From positions 62,001 through 126,000 of the forward strand of contig NZ_CANLTL010000001.1 of the NCBI RefSeq assembly GCF_947494015.1: a stretch of DNA of 64,000 bases, read 5' to 3'. Below are positions 44,488-53,241 of the stretch, one piece after another. The first letter of the stretch is position 1. Each line of letters opens with the position of its first letter. This DNA comes from an uncultured Cellulomonas sp. Its GTDB lineage: Bacteria > Actinomycetota > Actinomycetes > Actinomycetales > Cellulomonadaceae. The notes under the pieces were generated by a model. It ran no database searches. It was not told the origin of the DNA and saw only the letters and a program-made list of their open reading frames with translations. The translations under genes and the position numbers were made by a program.

Positions 44488-46041
44488 TCAGGTCACCGTG
44501 CCCAGCTGCCACGGGATGAACTCGTCCTGCCCCAGGTCGAGCTCCTCGCTCACCGTCGTCTCGCCCGAGGCGACGGCGATGATGCGCTCGAAGATCTCGT
44601 CGCCGACCTCGGGCACCGTCGCGGTGCCGTCCACGATGCGCCCGCAGTTGAGGTCCATGTCGTCGCTCATGCGCTCGTACATCTCGGTGTTCGTGGCGAG
44701 CTTGAGCACCGGCGTCGGTCGGCCACCCAGGACGGAGCCGCGACCCGTGGTGAAGCAGACGACGGTCGCGCCGCCGGCGATGATGCCGGTCACCGACACG
44801 GGGTCGTAGCCGGGGGTGTCCATGAACACCATGCCCCGTGAGGTGACCGGCTCGGCGTACTCGTACACGTCGGCCAGGTCCGCCTGCCCCGCCTTGGCGA
44901 CCGCGCCCAGGGACTTCTCCAGGATCGTCGTCAGGCCACCCGCCTTGTTGCCCGGCGAGGGGTTGTTGTCGAGGCTGCCGCCGCCCGCACGGGCGTAGTC
45001 CTGCCACCAGTCGATCCGGGTCAGCAGCTTGCGACCGACGGCCTCGGAGACCGCGCGCCGGGTCAGCAGGTGCTCGGCACCGAAGACCTCGGGCGTCTCG
45101 GCGAGGATCGACGTCCCGCCCATCGCCACCAGACGGTCCGACGCGTGACCCAGCGCCGGGTTGGCGGTGATGCCCGAGTAGCCGTCCGAGCCGCCGCAGT
45201 TCAGACCCAGCACGAGCTCGCTCACCGGGGCTGGCTCCCGCCGGCGGGCGTCCAGCTCGGGCAGCATCTCGGTGATCTTCTCGATGCCGGCCTTGACGGT
45301 GGCGCGGATGCCCCCGGTGGCCTGGATGGTGAGCGTCTGCACCAGGGTGTCCGCCGGCAGGTCGAGCCCGTCGACGAGCGACTGCACCGGCACCATCTCG
45401 CAGCCGAGCCCGAGCACGAGCAGTCCGGCGACGTTCGGGTGCTGGGCGTACCCGCGCAGCGTGCGCACCAGCATGTTGGAGCCGTCGCTGCCGGGAACCA
45501 GCCCGCAGCCGCTGCCGTGCGTGAGCGCCACGACGCCGTCCACGTTCGGGTAGGCGTCCAGAGCCATCCCCCCGAAGTGGGCCGCGATCATCTTCGCGGT
45601 CGAGGCCGAGCAGTTCACCGACGTCAGGACGGCGATGTAGTTGCGGGTGCCGACCTTGCCGTTCGCCCGGCGGTACCCCTGGAAGGTGCGGACGGGTCCC
45701 TCGGGGGCGGTCAGCTCGTGGTGCACCGCCGCGAACTCGTACGCACGGGCGGTGTCGTCCATGCCGAGGTTGTGGCCGTGCACGTGCTCACCGGGCTGGA
45801 TGTCCGCGGTGGCGCGGCCGATCGACTGGCCGTACTTGCGCACCGGGGCGCCGGCCGCCACCGGACGGACCGCGAGCTTGTGGCTGCGCGGCACGTCACC
45901 GGGCAGCACGATCTCCCCGGACGCCGTGCGCACGCGCGTCCCGGCCGGCAGCTCCCGGGTGAGGACAGCGACGTCGTCGTCGGGGCGCAGCAGCAGCGCG
46001 CAGTCGGCGAGCGCGAGCGCCCCGGGGTCGGTGGTGGTCAT
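44488..46041 (-). CDS. uxaA: Altronate dehydratase
   Basis: 517 residues. Removes water from D-altronate to give KDG in the galacturonate route. An N-terminal SAF domain (about 10-95, DDVAVLTRELPAGTRV, ending EHVHGHNLG) is joined to the large UxaA domain: GYRRANGKVGTRNYIAVLTSVNCSAS shortened as GKVGTRNYI and SVNCSAST, THGSGCGL, LGLNCGGSDGYSGITANPALG in part (LNCGGSDGYSG), and FTTGRGS. Fusion of both parts is the usual form. Metal-binding Cys residues in NCSAS, SGCG, GCE and NCGG are present. The ManD-like gene ends 191 bases upstream of its start on the same strand. Confidence 0.93.
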   Translation of the reverse strand: MTTTDPGALALADCALLLRPDDDVAVLTRELPAGTRVRTASGEIVLPGDVPRSHKLAVRPVAAGAPVRKYGQSIGRATADIQPGEHVHGHNLGMDDTARAYEFAAVHHELTAPEGPVRTFQGYRRANGKVGTRNYIAVLTSVNCSASTAKMIAAHFGGMALDAYPNVDGVVALTHGSGCGLVPGSDGSNMLVRTLRGYAQHPNVAGLLVLGLGCEMVPVQSLVDGLDLPADTLVQTLTIQATGGIRATVKAGIEKITEMLPELDARRREPAPVSELVLGLNCGGSDGYSGITANPALGHASDRLVAMGGTSILAETPEVFGAEHLLTRRAVSEAVGRKLLTRIDWWQDYARAGGGSLDNNPSPGNKAGGLTTILEKSLGAVAKAGQADLADVYEYAEPVTSRGMVFMDTPGYDPVSVTGIIAGGATVVCFTTGRGSVLGGRPTPVLKLATNTEMYERMSDDMDLNCGRIVDGTATVPEVGDEIFERIIAVASGETTVSEELDLGQDEFIPWQLGTVT

Positions 46042-46178
46042 GGTCGGACCTCCTCGAGGGTCACTGCGTGTCCTTGCCCGCGCGCCGCGCGGCCGGGCTC
46101 CGGCCGTCCGCCGGTGGGCCGCCGGTGCCGGTCAGCCGAACCGGCGGATGCGGTGGGACGGCCTCGTCCCGTCAACCA

Positions 46179-46195
46179 TGGTAAGCGCAATCCCA
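46179..46195 (-). promoter_or_regulatory. Imperfect palindrome before uxaA
   Basis: TGGTAAGCGCAATCCCA lies 138 bases before the uxaA start. It resembles a LacI-family site (half-sites TGGTAAG and TGGGATTG around GCG). A 6-bp GGGACG/CGTCCC hairpin lies at 46155-46170, between it and the gene. Low confidence. Confidence 0.3.
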
Positions 46196-46232
46196 CTCCG
46201 CCGACCCGGTCTCGGTCGCCCCACGACCGGCG

Positions 46233-47459
46233 TCACCAGTCGTGCACCGTGCCGTCCAGCAGCCGGTTCACCGGCAGGTAGGCGGGCGTGTACGGGAAGG
46301 TGGCGGCGAGCTCGTCGTCGACCTCGACCCCCAGGCCGGGCGCCTCGCCCGGGTCGAGCAGCCCGTCGGTGAACGTGTACCCGGTCCGGAACACCTCCAG
46401 CGTCTGGGCGTTGTGCGGCATGTACTCGACGATGCCGAAGTTGTGCAGCGCGATGCTCAGGTGCAGGGCGGCGGCCATGCCCACGGGAGAGATGTCGGTC
46501 GGCCCGTGGAAGCCGGACCTGATGCCGTAGATCGCGGCGAAGTCCATCAGCTTGCGCATCGCGGTGATGCCGCCGCCGTGGGTGACCGACGAGCGCACGT
46601 AGTCGATGAGCTGCTCGGTGATGAGCGTCTGGTAGTCGTGCACGCTGTTGAGGACCTCGCCGATCGCGAGCGGCGTGGTGGTCATCGCCCGCACGCGTCG
46701 CAGCGCCTCCTGGTTCTCGGCCGGGGTGCAGTCCTCGAGCCAGAACAGGTCGTACGGCTCCAGGGAGCGCCCGAGCTGAGCCGCCTGGTTCGGGGTGAGC
46801 CGGTGGTGCGCGTCGTGCAGCAGCGGCAGGCCGGCGCCGAACTCCGCGCGGACCGCCTCGAAGACGCCGGGGATGTGCTGCAGGTAGAACCGGGTGTCCC
46901 AGTCCTCCTCGACCGGGACCGCGGTGCGCCCCGCCGGCTCGTAGTCGTACTTCTGCCCGCGCGCCTGGTCGCCGCCGACGCCGTAGATCTTCTTCAGGCC
47001 GGGGACGCCGGTCTGGATGCGGATGGCCCGGAAGCCCTCGTCGAGGTGGTTGCGCACCGAGGTGAACAGCGCCTCGAGAGTGCTGCCGGACGCATGACCG
47101 TAGGCGAGGCCCCCCCGACGGCTGCGACCGCCGAGGAGCTGGTAGACCGGCAGACCGGCGACCTTGCCCTTGATGTCCCACAGCGCCATGTCGACCGCCG
47201 CGATCGCCGACATCGTCACCGGGCCGCGACGCCAGTAGGCCCCCCGGTACAGGTACTGCCAGGTGTCCTCGATGTCGTTCGCCTCGCGGCCGACCAGCAG
47301 CGGCACGAGGTGGTCGCGCAGGTAGGACACCACGGCGAGCTCGCGGCCGTTGAGGGTCGCGTCGCCGAGCCCGACGACGCCGTCCGTGGTCGTGATCCGC
47401 AGCGTGACGAAGTTGCGTCCCGGGCTGGTGACGAGGACCTCGGCGCGCTCGATCCTCAC
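46233..47459 (-). CDS. manD: Mannonate dehydratase of the enolase superfamily (ManD type)
   Basis: 408 residues; ManD proteins are about 400. Dehydrates D-mannonate to KDG, or a related sugar acid. Opening [20 protein letters not shown] is the ManD pattern; [55 protein letters not shown], and [17 protein letters not shown] carry the metal and acid/base positions of the family. GTG 47459 is chosen by homology; ATG 47483 is possible. With no uxuA-type gene seen, it would close the glucuronate route. Some ManD-fold proteins have low activity or act on gluconate, so the call needs enzyme data. Confidence 0.87.
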   Translation of the reverse strand: MRIERAEVLVTSPGRNFVTLRITTTDGVVGLGDATLNGRELAVVSYLRDHLVPLLVGREANDIEDTWQYLYRGAYWRRGPVTMSAIAAVDMALWDIKGKVAGLPVYQLLGGRSRRGGLAYGHASGSTLEALFTSVRNHLDEGFRAIRIQTGVPGLKKIYGVGGDQARGQKYDYEPAGRTAVPVEEDWDTRFYLQHIPGVFEAVRAEFGAGLPLLHDAHHRLTPNQAAQLGRSLEPYDLFWLEDCTPAENQEALRRVRAMTTTPLAIGEVLNSVHDYQTLITEQLIDYVRSSVTHGGGITAMRKLMDFAAIYGIRSGFHGPTDISPVGMAAALHLSIALHNFGIVEYMPHNAQTLEVFRTGYTFTDGLLDPGEAPGLGVEVDDELAATFPYTPAYLPVNRLLDGTVHDW

Positions 47460-47791
47460 GACCGCACCCCGGGAGCCGGGCACGGGCGGCGGCGTGGCGC
47501 GCGGGCCGCGGGATGGGGGCGAGCCGGCATGACGTCTCCTCGTCGAGGCGTTGACCCACGCCGACGCGACGGGCGGCGTCGTGACACTGGGCTGAGACGA
47601 CGATGATGACCCCGTTGCAGCCCGGGTGGCAACTGTCCACCTCGCTGAGCAGGAAAGTCGCCGCCAGGTGCCGGTGCAGGACGCGAAGAGGTCACGATCC
47701 GCTGCGAGGTCTTGACGCTCTGCTGCAATCGTTTGCAGGATGACCGTCGGACGGCCACACCGAGGTGGCCGGACGAGGCGAGGGGGGTCCG
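47460..47791. other. Divergent region between manD and the second LacI regulator
   Basis: 332 bases with no credible gene. It holds the LacI operator at 47723-47738 close to the plus-strand start and a spaced inverted repeat GTTGC-N10-GCAAC at 47614-47633 of unknown meaning. The rest shows nothing recognisable. Confidence 0.6.
47712..47741 (+). promoter_or_regulatory. Promoter with LacI operator before the Pot-type operon
   Basis: TTGACG (47712-47717), 18 bases, CAGGAT (47736-47741). The 16-mer CTGCAATCGTTTGCAG (47723-47738) is an inverted repeat CTGCAA/TTGCAG around TCGT, the standard shape of a LacI-family site with central CG. Its position overlaps spacer and -10, as expected for repression, probably autoregulation. 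Confidence 0.75.
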
Positions 47792-48802
47792 GTGGCCGTC
47801 AGCGCTCGCGACGTCGCCCGCGTCGCCGGGGTCTCGGTGTCGACGGTCTCGCGCGCGCTCAGCCGCCCCGACGACGTCGCCGCGCACACCCGGGACCGGG
47901 TGCTCGCCACCGCCCGCGGGATGGGATACCGCCCCAACGCGGCCGCCCGCACCCTGATCACCGGACGCACCGGCAACATCGGGCTGATCGTGCCCGACAT
48001 CGAGAACCCGTTCTTCGCCTCGGTGACCAAGGGCGTCCAGCTGCAGGCACGCTCGGCGGGGTACGCGGTGTTCATCGCCGACTCCGACGAGGACCCGAGC
48101 ATCGAGCGCGAGCTCGCCCGCAACCTCGCCAAGCAGGTCGACGGCCTCATCCTGTGCTCCCCGCGGGCGCCCGGCGAGGTGCTCGACGACCTCGCCCGGG
48201 AGTGCACGCTCGTGCTGGTCAACCGTCGACGTGGCGACATCCCGTCGGTCACGGTGGACAACCGGGAGGGCGTGCGCCAGGCCATCGGCCACCTGCGGGC
48301 GCTGGGCCACCGGCGGCTCGCCTACGTCGGCGGGCCCGCCACGTCGTGGTCCAACCGAGAGCGTCTGGCCGCCTTCCTCGAGCTCGGCGGCGAGCACGAG
48401 GACACCGAGGTGGTCGACCTCGGCTTCTTCCAGCCGTACGTGTCCGGCGGGGTCGCCGCCGGCGACCTGGCCCTGGCGAGCGGCGCCACCGCGGTGCTCG
48501 CCTACAACGACGTCGTGGCCTTCGGACTGCTGGAGCGCTTCCGGCAACGGGGGGTCCGCGTGCCCGACGACGTCAGCGTCGTCGGCACGGACGACATCCC
48601 GGTCTCGGCACTGACCTCCCCGGCGCTGACCAGCGTCGGGCTGCCGCTGGTCAGCAGCGGACGCGCCGGTGTCGACATGCTGCTCGGCCTGGTCGGGGAC
48701 CCCGCGGCCGTTCCGGTGCACCACCACCACCTGGCCGTCCAGCTCGTCGTGCGTGGTTCGACCGGACCTCGCGACGCCGCCGCCCGGCCCCATCCCGGCT
48801 GA
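47792..48802 (+). CDS. LacI-family regulator of the Pot-type importer
   Basis: 336 residues. [23 protein letters not shown], hinge [17 protein letters not shown], effector domain [67 protein letters not shown]. Strongly similar to the regulator at 40460, so the two likely sense related ligands. GTG 47792 follows AGGGGGG; GTG 47765 is an alternative. It heads the operon and its promoter carries a matching operator. Confidence 0.88.
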   Translation: MAVSARDVARVAGVSVSTVSRALSRPDDVAAHTRDRVLATARGMGYRPNAAARTLITGRTGNIGLIVPDIENPFFASVTKGVQLQARSAGYAVFIADSDEDPSIERELARNLAKQVDGLILCSPRAPGEVLDDLARECTLVLVNRRRGDIPSVTVDNREGVRQAIGHLRALGHRRLAYVGGPATSWSNRERLAAFLELGGEHEDTEVVDLGFFQPYVSGGVAAGDLALASGATAVLAYNDVVAFGLLERFRQRGVRVPDDVSVVGTDDIPVSALTSPALTSVGLPLVSSGRAGVDMLLGLVGDPAAVPVHHHHLAVQLVVRGSTGPRDAAARPHPG

Positions 48803-48919
48803 CACCGCCGCCCCACGGCCCGCCCGACCGCCGGCGGCCGACCCGACGCCACCGGCATCACCGCTGCACCTGGTCAACCCCGGGCGACGACGCCCCGGGA
48901 ACGAGAGAAGAGGATCACC

Positions 48920-50155
48920 ATGCGAGCTGCCAGACCCCTGCACGCCGTCGCCGGCATCGCCGCGCTCGGCCTCCTGCTGACCGCGTGCAGCGCCCCCGAC
49001 ACGGGCGGCGGCGCCGCGGAGCCGGCGGCCAGCGATGCCGCCGAGGTCCCCGAGACCCCGTCGGAGCCGGTCGACCTGAACATCCTCGACGTCGGCGGCG
49101 TGCTGCGTCTCGCCCAGCCGGCCATCGAGCAGTTCGCCGCCGACAACCCCGACGTCATCGACCAGGTGACGTTCGAGAGCGGCGGCGCACCCGACGTCGT
49201 CGGCACGCTCAAGCCGCAGGTGGAGACGGGCAACCTGCAGATCGACCTCGTGCTGACCGGCAACGACGCGCTGTCCGCGGGCATCGCGGAGGACCTGTGG
49301 GTGCCGGTCGTCGAGGACTTCGGCGACCGCATCACCAACCAGGAGAACTACATCGACGCGGCGGCCGACATGCAGGAGCTGTCGGAGGGCTACGGCGTGC
49401 TGCTGTCGTGGACGCCCGGCGGCCCGCTGCTCAGCTACAACCCCGACGCCGTGCCGGAGAGCGAGGTGCCCACCACCCCGCAGGAGCTGCTGGACTGGGC
49501 CAAGGCCAACCCGGGCAAGTTCGGCTACGCGCGCCCCGCGAACAGCGGGCCGGGCCGCACCTGGCTCCAGGGCCTGCCGTACATGCTGGGCGACTCCGAC
49601 CCGCGCGACCCGGAGAACGGCTGGGACAACACCTGGGCGTACCTCAAGGAGCTGGGCCAGTACGTCGACACGTACCCGACCGGCACCGGCCAGGTCATCA
49701 CGAACATGGCCGACGGCACCTGGTCGATGACGCCGATCACGATGGGCTGGGACATCAACCCGCGCACCGACGGCCGGATGCCGAACACGATCGAGGTCGG
49801 CGAGTTCGACGACTACACCTGGATCAGCGACTCGCACTTCGCCGCGATCCCCGAAGGCCTGTCCGCGGACAAGCTCTCGGCCATCTCGCTGCTCCTGCAG
49901 CACCTGCTGACGCCGGAGGCCAACGCCACGTTCTACGACAACGGCTACCACTACCCCGGCCCGGCCATCGAGGGTGCGACCCTCGACCTGGCGCCCGAGG
50001 AGAGCCAGCAGGTCATCGAGGAGTTCGGCCGCGACTGGTACGACGAGGCGATCGAGTCGCACCCGGTCGAGACGCAGCTCGACGCCGACGCGATCGTCAC
50101 CGCGTTCGACATCTGGGACCGCGAGGTCGGCGCCGGCAAGTTCGAGGGCAGCTGA
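48920..50155 (+). CDS. ABC transporter substrate-binding lipoprotein (PotD/SBP-1 type)
   Basis: 411 residues. Signal peptide ends in lipobox LTAC (Cys about 23), followed by a Pro/Ala-rich tether. The mature part is a family 1/PotD-like receptor with LNILDVGGVLRLAQPAIEQFA, VVGTLKPQVETGNLQIDLVL, SWTPGGPLLSYNP, NTWAYLKELGQYVDTYPTGTG shortened here, and FYDNGYHYPGPAIEG. GAGAGAAGAGGA precedes ATG 48920. Ligand unknown: the family takes polyamines, Fe3+, phosphonates or organic anions. The uronate genes around it make a sugar acid or oligogalacturonide plausible. Confidence 0.85.
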   Translation: MRAARPLHAVAGIAALGLLLTACSAPDTGGGAAEPAASDAAEVPETPSEPVDLNILDVGGVLRLAQPAIEQFAADNPDVIDQVTFESGGAPDVVGTLKPQVETGNLQIDLVLTGNDALSAGIAEDLWVPVVEDFGDRITNQENYIDAAADMQELSEGYGVLLSWTPGGPLLSYNPDAVPESEVPTTPQELLDWAKANPGKFGYARPANSGPGRTWLQGLPYMLGDSDPRDPENGWDNTWAYLKELGQYVDTYPTGTGQVITNMADGTWSMTPITMGWDINPRTDGRMPNTIEVGEFDDYTWISDSHFAAIPEGLSADKLSAISLLLQHLLTPEANATFYDNGYHYPGPAIEGATLDLAPEESQQVIEEFGRDWYDEAIESHPVETQLDADAIVTAFDIWDREVGAGKFEGS

Positions 50156-50157
50156 TC

Positions 50158-51300
50158 ATGGCCATCGCTGCCGGCACCTTCGACACCCTCGAGCTGCGCG
50201 GGGTCGGTCGCAGCTTCGGCGGGGCCACCGCCCTGGCGGACCTGGACCTGACGGTCCGGGCGGGGGAGTTCATCGCCCTGCTCGGCCCGTCGGGCTGCGG
50301 CAAGTCCACGGCGCTGAACTGCCTCGCGGGGCTGCTGCCCCTCACGCACGGCGAGATCCTCATCGACGGCGAACGGGTCGACACGGTCGCCGCCGAGAAG
50401 CGCGGGTTCGGGATGGTGTTCCAGAACTACGCGCTCTTCCCGCACCTGACGGTGGAGAAGAACATCGCCTTCGGGCTCCAGATGCGCGGTGTCGCCAAGC
50501 CGGAGATCAAGCGCCGGGTCGGCGAGGCGCTGGAGCTGGTCAAGCTCGAGCAGCACGCCAAGAAGCTGCCCGGCCAGCTGTCCGGTGGTCAGCAGCAGCG
50601 CGTCGCGATCGCCCGCGCCGTCGTCCTGGAGCCTCGCCTGGTGCTCATGGACGAGCCGCTGTCCAACCTCGACGCCAAGCTGCGCCTGGAGATGCGGACC
50701 GAGATCCGCCGCCTGCACCAGTCCCTGGGACTGACGACGATCTACGTGACGCACGACCAGGAGGAGGCCCTGTCCATGGCCGACCGCCTGGTGGTGCTGC
50801 GCGAGGGCCGGGTGCAGCAGGTCGGCACCCCCGAGGAGCTGCACAACGCGCCGGTCAACTGGCACGTCGCGGACTTCATGGGCTACCGCAACCTGATCGA
50901 CCTCGAGGTCTCCGCGGTGGCGGGTAACGCGGTGACCGTCGAGGGCCGGGGGCTGACGCTGCGCGGCACCGCCGTCGACCCGGCCGCCGTCGGCGACCAC
51001 GTCCGGGTGGCGATCCGGCCGGAGGACCTCACGGTGGTCTCCCCCGGCGCCCCGGTGCAGGGCGGCAACACCACCAGCGCACGGGTCTCGGTGGTGGAGT
51101 ACCACGGCCGGGAGTTCGCCGTCGGGGTCATGACCCCCGGTGGGCTCGCGCTGCACGTGCGCTCCGACCACGCGCCCCGGGTGGGCAGCACGGTGGAGCT
51201 CACCGCCGACCCGGACCGGGTGCGGGTGTACCGGGCCGAGCTCGAGGACCCGTCCCGGATGTCGGTCGAGGAGCGCGAGCTCGCGGAGGTGCGGCGATGA
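50158..51300 (+). CDS. ABC transporter ATP-binding protein (PotA type)
   Basis: 380 residues. Walker A GPSGCGKST (about residue 45), Q-loop FQNYALFPHLTVEKNIAFG, signature LSGGQQQRVAIARA, Walker B LVLMDEPLSNLD, H-loop YVTHDQEEAL, and a C-terminal TOBE domain (about 290-365, IRPEDLTVV) that regulates or docks. Two bases separate it from the receptor gene, and its stop overlaps the first permease as ATGA. Powers the importer encoded here. Confidence 0.92.
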   Translation: MAIAAGTFDTLELRGVGRSFGGATALADLDLTVRAGEFIALLGPSGCGKSTALNCLAGLLPLTHGEILIDGERVDTVAAEKRGFGMVFQNYALFPHLTVEKNIAFGLQMRGVAKPEIKRRVGEALELVKLEQHAKKLPGQLSGGQQQRVAIARAVVLEPRLVLMDEPLSNLDAKLRLEMRTEIRRLHQSLGLTTIYVTHDQEEALSMADRLVVLREGRVQQVGTPEELHNAPVNWHVADFMGYRNLIDLEVSAVAGNAVTVEGRGLTLRGTAVDPAAVGDHVRVAIRPEDLTVVSPGAPVQGGNTTSARVSVVEYHGREFAVGVMTPGGLALHVRSDHAPRVGSTVELTADPDRVRVYRAELEDPSRMSVEERELAEVRR

Positions 51301-52262
51301 GTGCGCCCACCGCCGGCCGTGGGACACCCGCGGCGCGACGGGGCGGCCGAGCGGCGCGGGGCAAGTCGACGGCGAGCATGCGTCACCGGCTGGCCGAGCG
51401 CGGGGTGGACGTGTCCCTGCTGATGCTGCTGCCCGCGCTCGTGTTCGCCGTCGTGCTGTTCATCTACCCGTTCTCCTACGGCATCGGGCTCACCTTCCAG
51501 CCGACGCCGGCCATGCAGGAGCAGTGGGGGGCCGGCATCTGGTCGAACTACGTCGCGTTCTTCCGCGACGGGTTCATCTTCGACTCGGTCTGGATCACGA
51601 TGCGACTGGCCCTGCCGGTCGCGCTGTTCAACGTGCTGGTGTCCATCCCGGTGGCCTTCAAGCTGCGGCACCGCTTCCGGGGGAAGAAGGCCCTGACCAC
51701 GCTGCTCGTGCTGCCGATCACCCTGGGCACCGTGCTCACCGCGCAGGGGCTGCTGATCTTCGCCGGGCGGCAGGGCTGGCTCAACCGGTTCCTGCTCGAG
51801 ATCGGGGTGATCGACCAGCCGCTGCAGCTCGTCAACAACTACCTCGGGGTGATGTTCTCGCTGATCATCTCGGGCTTCCCGTTCGCCTTCCTGCTGATCT
51901 CCTCCTACCTGTCGGGGATCGACCCGTCGATCGAGGCCGCGGCCAAGACGATGGGGGCCGACTGGAAGCAGCGGTTCCGGCGGATCACGCTGCCGTTGCT
52001 CGCCCCGGGGCTCGCGACGACGTTCATCCTCACGTTCGTGCTGGCGTTCAGCGTCTTCCCGTCGGCCCGCCTGGTCGGTGACGCCTCGGGCGAGACCCGG
52101 GTGATGGCGCTCATGGCCTACCGGGCGTTCGGGGAGCTGCTGGACTACCCGATGGCGTCGACCATCGCGGTGATGATGGGCGTCGTCGAGCTCGTCGTGA
52201 TCGCGGTGGTCCTGCTGTGGCGCTCGTCCATGTACAAGGGCTCGACCGGAGGCAAGGGCTGA
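51297..52262 (+). CDS. ABC transporter permease 1 (PotB type)
   Basis: 321 residues, six membrane helices after a basic N-terminus (about 35 residues with RRGGRAARGK). The EAA loop that contacts the ATPase reads SIEAAAKTMGADWKQRFRRITLP. A stretch YPFSYGIGLTFQPTP follows the first helix, as in PotB. Overlaps the ATPase stop (ATGA) and the second permease start (TGATG). Confidence 0.9.
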   Translation: MSAPTAGRGTPAARRGGRAARGKSTASMRHRLAERGVDVSLLMLLPALVFAVVLFIYPFSYGIGLTFQPTPAMQEQWGAGIWSNYVAFFRDGFIFDSVWITMRLALPVALFNVLVSIPVAFKLRHRFRGKKALTTLLVLPITLGTVLTAQGLLIFAGRQGWLNRFLLEIGVIDQPLQLVNNYLGVMFSLIISGFPFAFLLISSYLSGIDPSIEAAAKTMGADWKQRFRRITLPLLAPGLATTFILTFVLAFSVFPSARLVGDASGETRVMALMAYRAFGELLDYPMASTIAVMMGVVELVVIAVVLLWRSSMYKGSTGGKG

Positions 52263-53179
52263 TGACCGCACACACCACCGCACCCGGCGTCGACCTGCCC
52301 CTGCCCGAGCCGCGGCGCAAGGGCAGCTCCCGCGCACCGGGCGAGAAGGCCCTGGTCGCCGCACCCTCGACCTGGATCGTCTGGGCCGGGGTCGCCGCGT
52401 TCTTCGTCTTCCTCCTGGGCATCCTGACCAGCGTGGTCGTGGACTCCTTCGGCCGGCCCTGGTTCGACACCTGGCTGCCCGAGACCGCGACCGCCGAGTG
52501 GTACTCCGGCGCCTGGGACCGCTTCGGGATGGCGGAGGTCATCGGCGTCACGCTCGTGGTGGCCGTCTCGGTCATCGTGCTGTCGGTGCTGATCGGCGTC
52601 CCGGCGGCGTACCTGCTGGCGCGGCGCACGTTCCCGCTCAAGCGGACGATCACGCTGCTGTTCCTGCTCCCCGTCCTGATGCCGCCGATCACCTACGGCA
52701 TCCCGCTGGCGACCGTGATGTACAACATCGGCCTGGGCCGCACGCTCACCGCGGTCATCCTGGTCAACCTGGTGCCGTCGGTGCCGTTCGTGATCATGAC
52801 CATGACGCCGTTCATCGAGCAGATCAACCCGACGATCGAGAACGCGGCCCGGATGTCGGGGGCGAGCATGCGGATGGTGTTCCAGCGCATCCTGCTGCCG
52901 CTGCTCGTGCCGGGGATCCTGGCGGCCTCGGTGCTCGTGCTGGTCCGCACGGTGGGGATGTTCGAGCTGACGTACCTGGTGTCCGGCCCGGGCTCGGACA
53001 CCCTCGTCGTGGCGATCTACCGGGCGATGACCGCCTCCGGTGGTGGCGAGGCCCGTCAGCTGGTCTCCTCCATGGCGGTCGTCTACACCGTGACCATGAT
53101 GGTGATCCTCATCATCGCCCTGCGGTACGTCAGCCCGACCCAGCTGGTGGCCCGGGTCAAGGACTCGCGCGAGGACTGA
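52262..53179 (+). CDS. ABC transporter permease 2 (PotC type)
   Basis: 305 residues with a charged N-terminus (about 35) and six membrane helices. EAA loop TIENAARMSGASMRMVFQRILLP. It closes the four-gene importer: receptor, ATPase and two different permeases. ATG 52262 shares bases with the stop of permease 1. A strong two-way terminator follows. Confidence 0.9.
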   Translation: MTAHTTAPGVDLPLPEPRRKGSSRAPGEKALVAAPSTWIVWAGVAAFFVFLLGILTSVVVDSFGRPWFDTWLPETATAEWYSGAWDRFGMAEVIGVTLVVAVSVIVLSVLIGVPAAYLLARRTFPLKRTITLLFLLPVLMPPITYGIPLATVMYNIGLGRTLTAVILVNLVPSVPFVIMTMTPFIEQINPTIENAARMSGASMRMVFQRILLPLLVPGILAASVLVLVRTVGMFELTYLVSGPGSDTLVVAIYRAMTASGGGEARQLVSSMAVVYTVTMMVILIIALRYVSPTQLVARVKDSRED

Positions 53180-53180
53180 C

Positions 53181-53220
53181 CGGTGTCCCCGGCCCGCCGT
53201 CGCGCGGGCCGGGGACACCG
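53181..53220. terminator. Bidirectional terminator after the Pot-type operon
   Basis: Perfect 17-base arms (53181-53197, 53204-53220) with loop CGTCGC, one base after the permease stop, facing the convergent dehydrogenase gene. Confidence 0.8.
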
Positions 53221-53241
53221 CGGGTCAGCCTCGCCGAGCGG

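Noticed and set aside
47614-47633. GTTGC-N10-GCAAC repeat as a second LacI operator
   Set aside because: Spacing and centre do not fit a LacI site, and the nearby 47723 site does.
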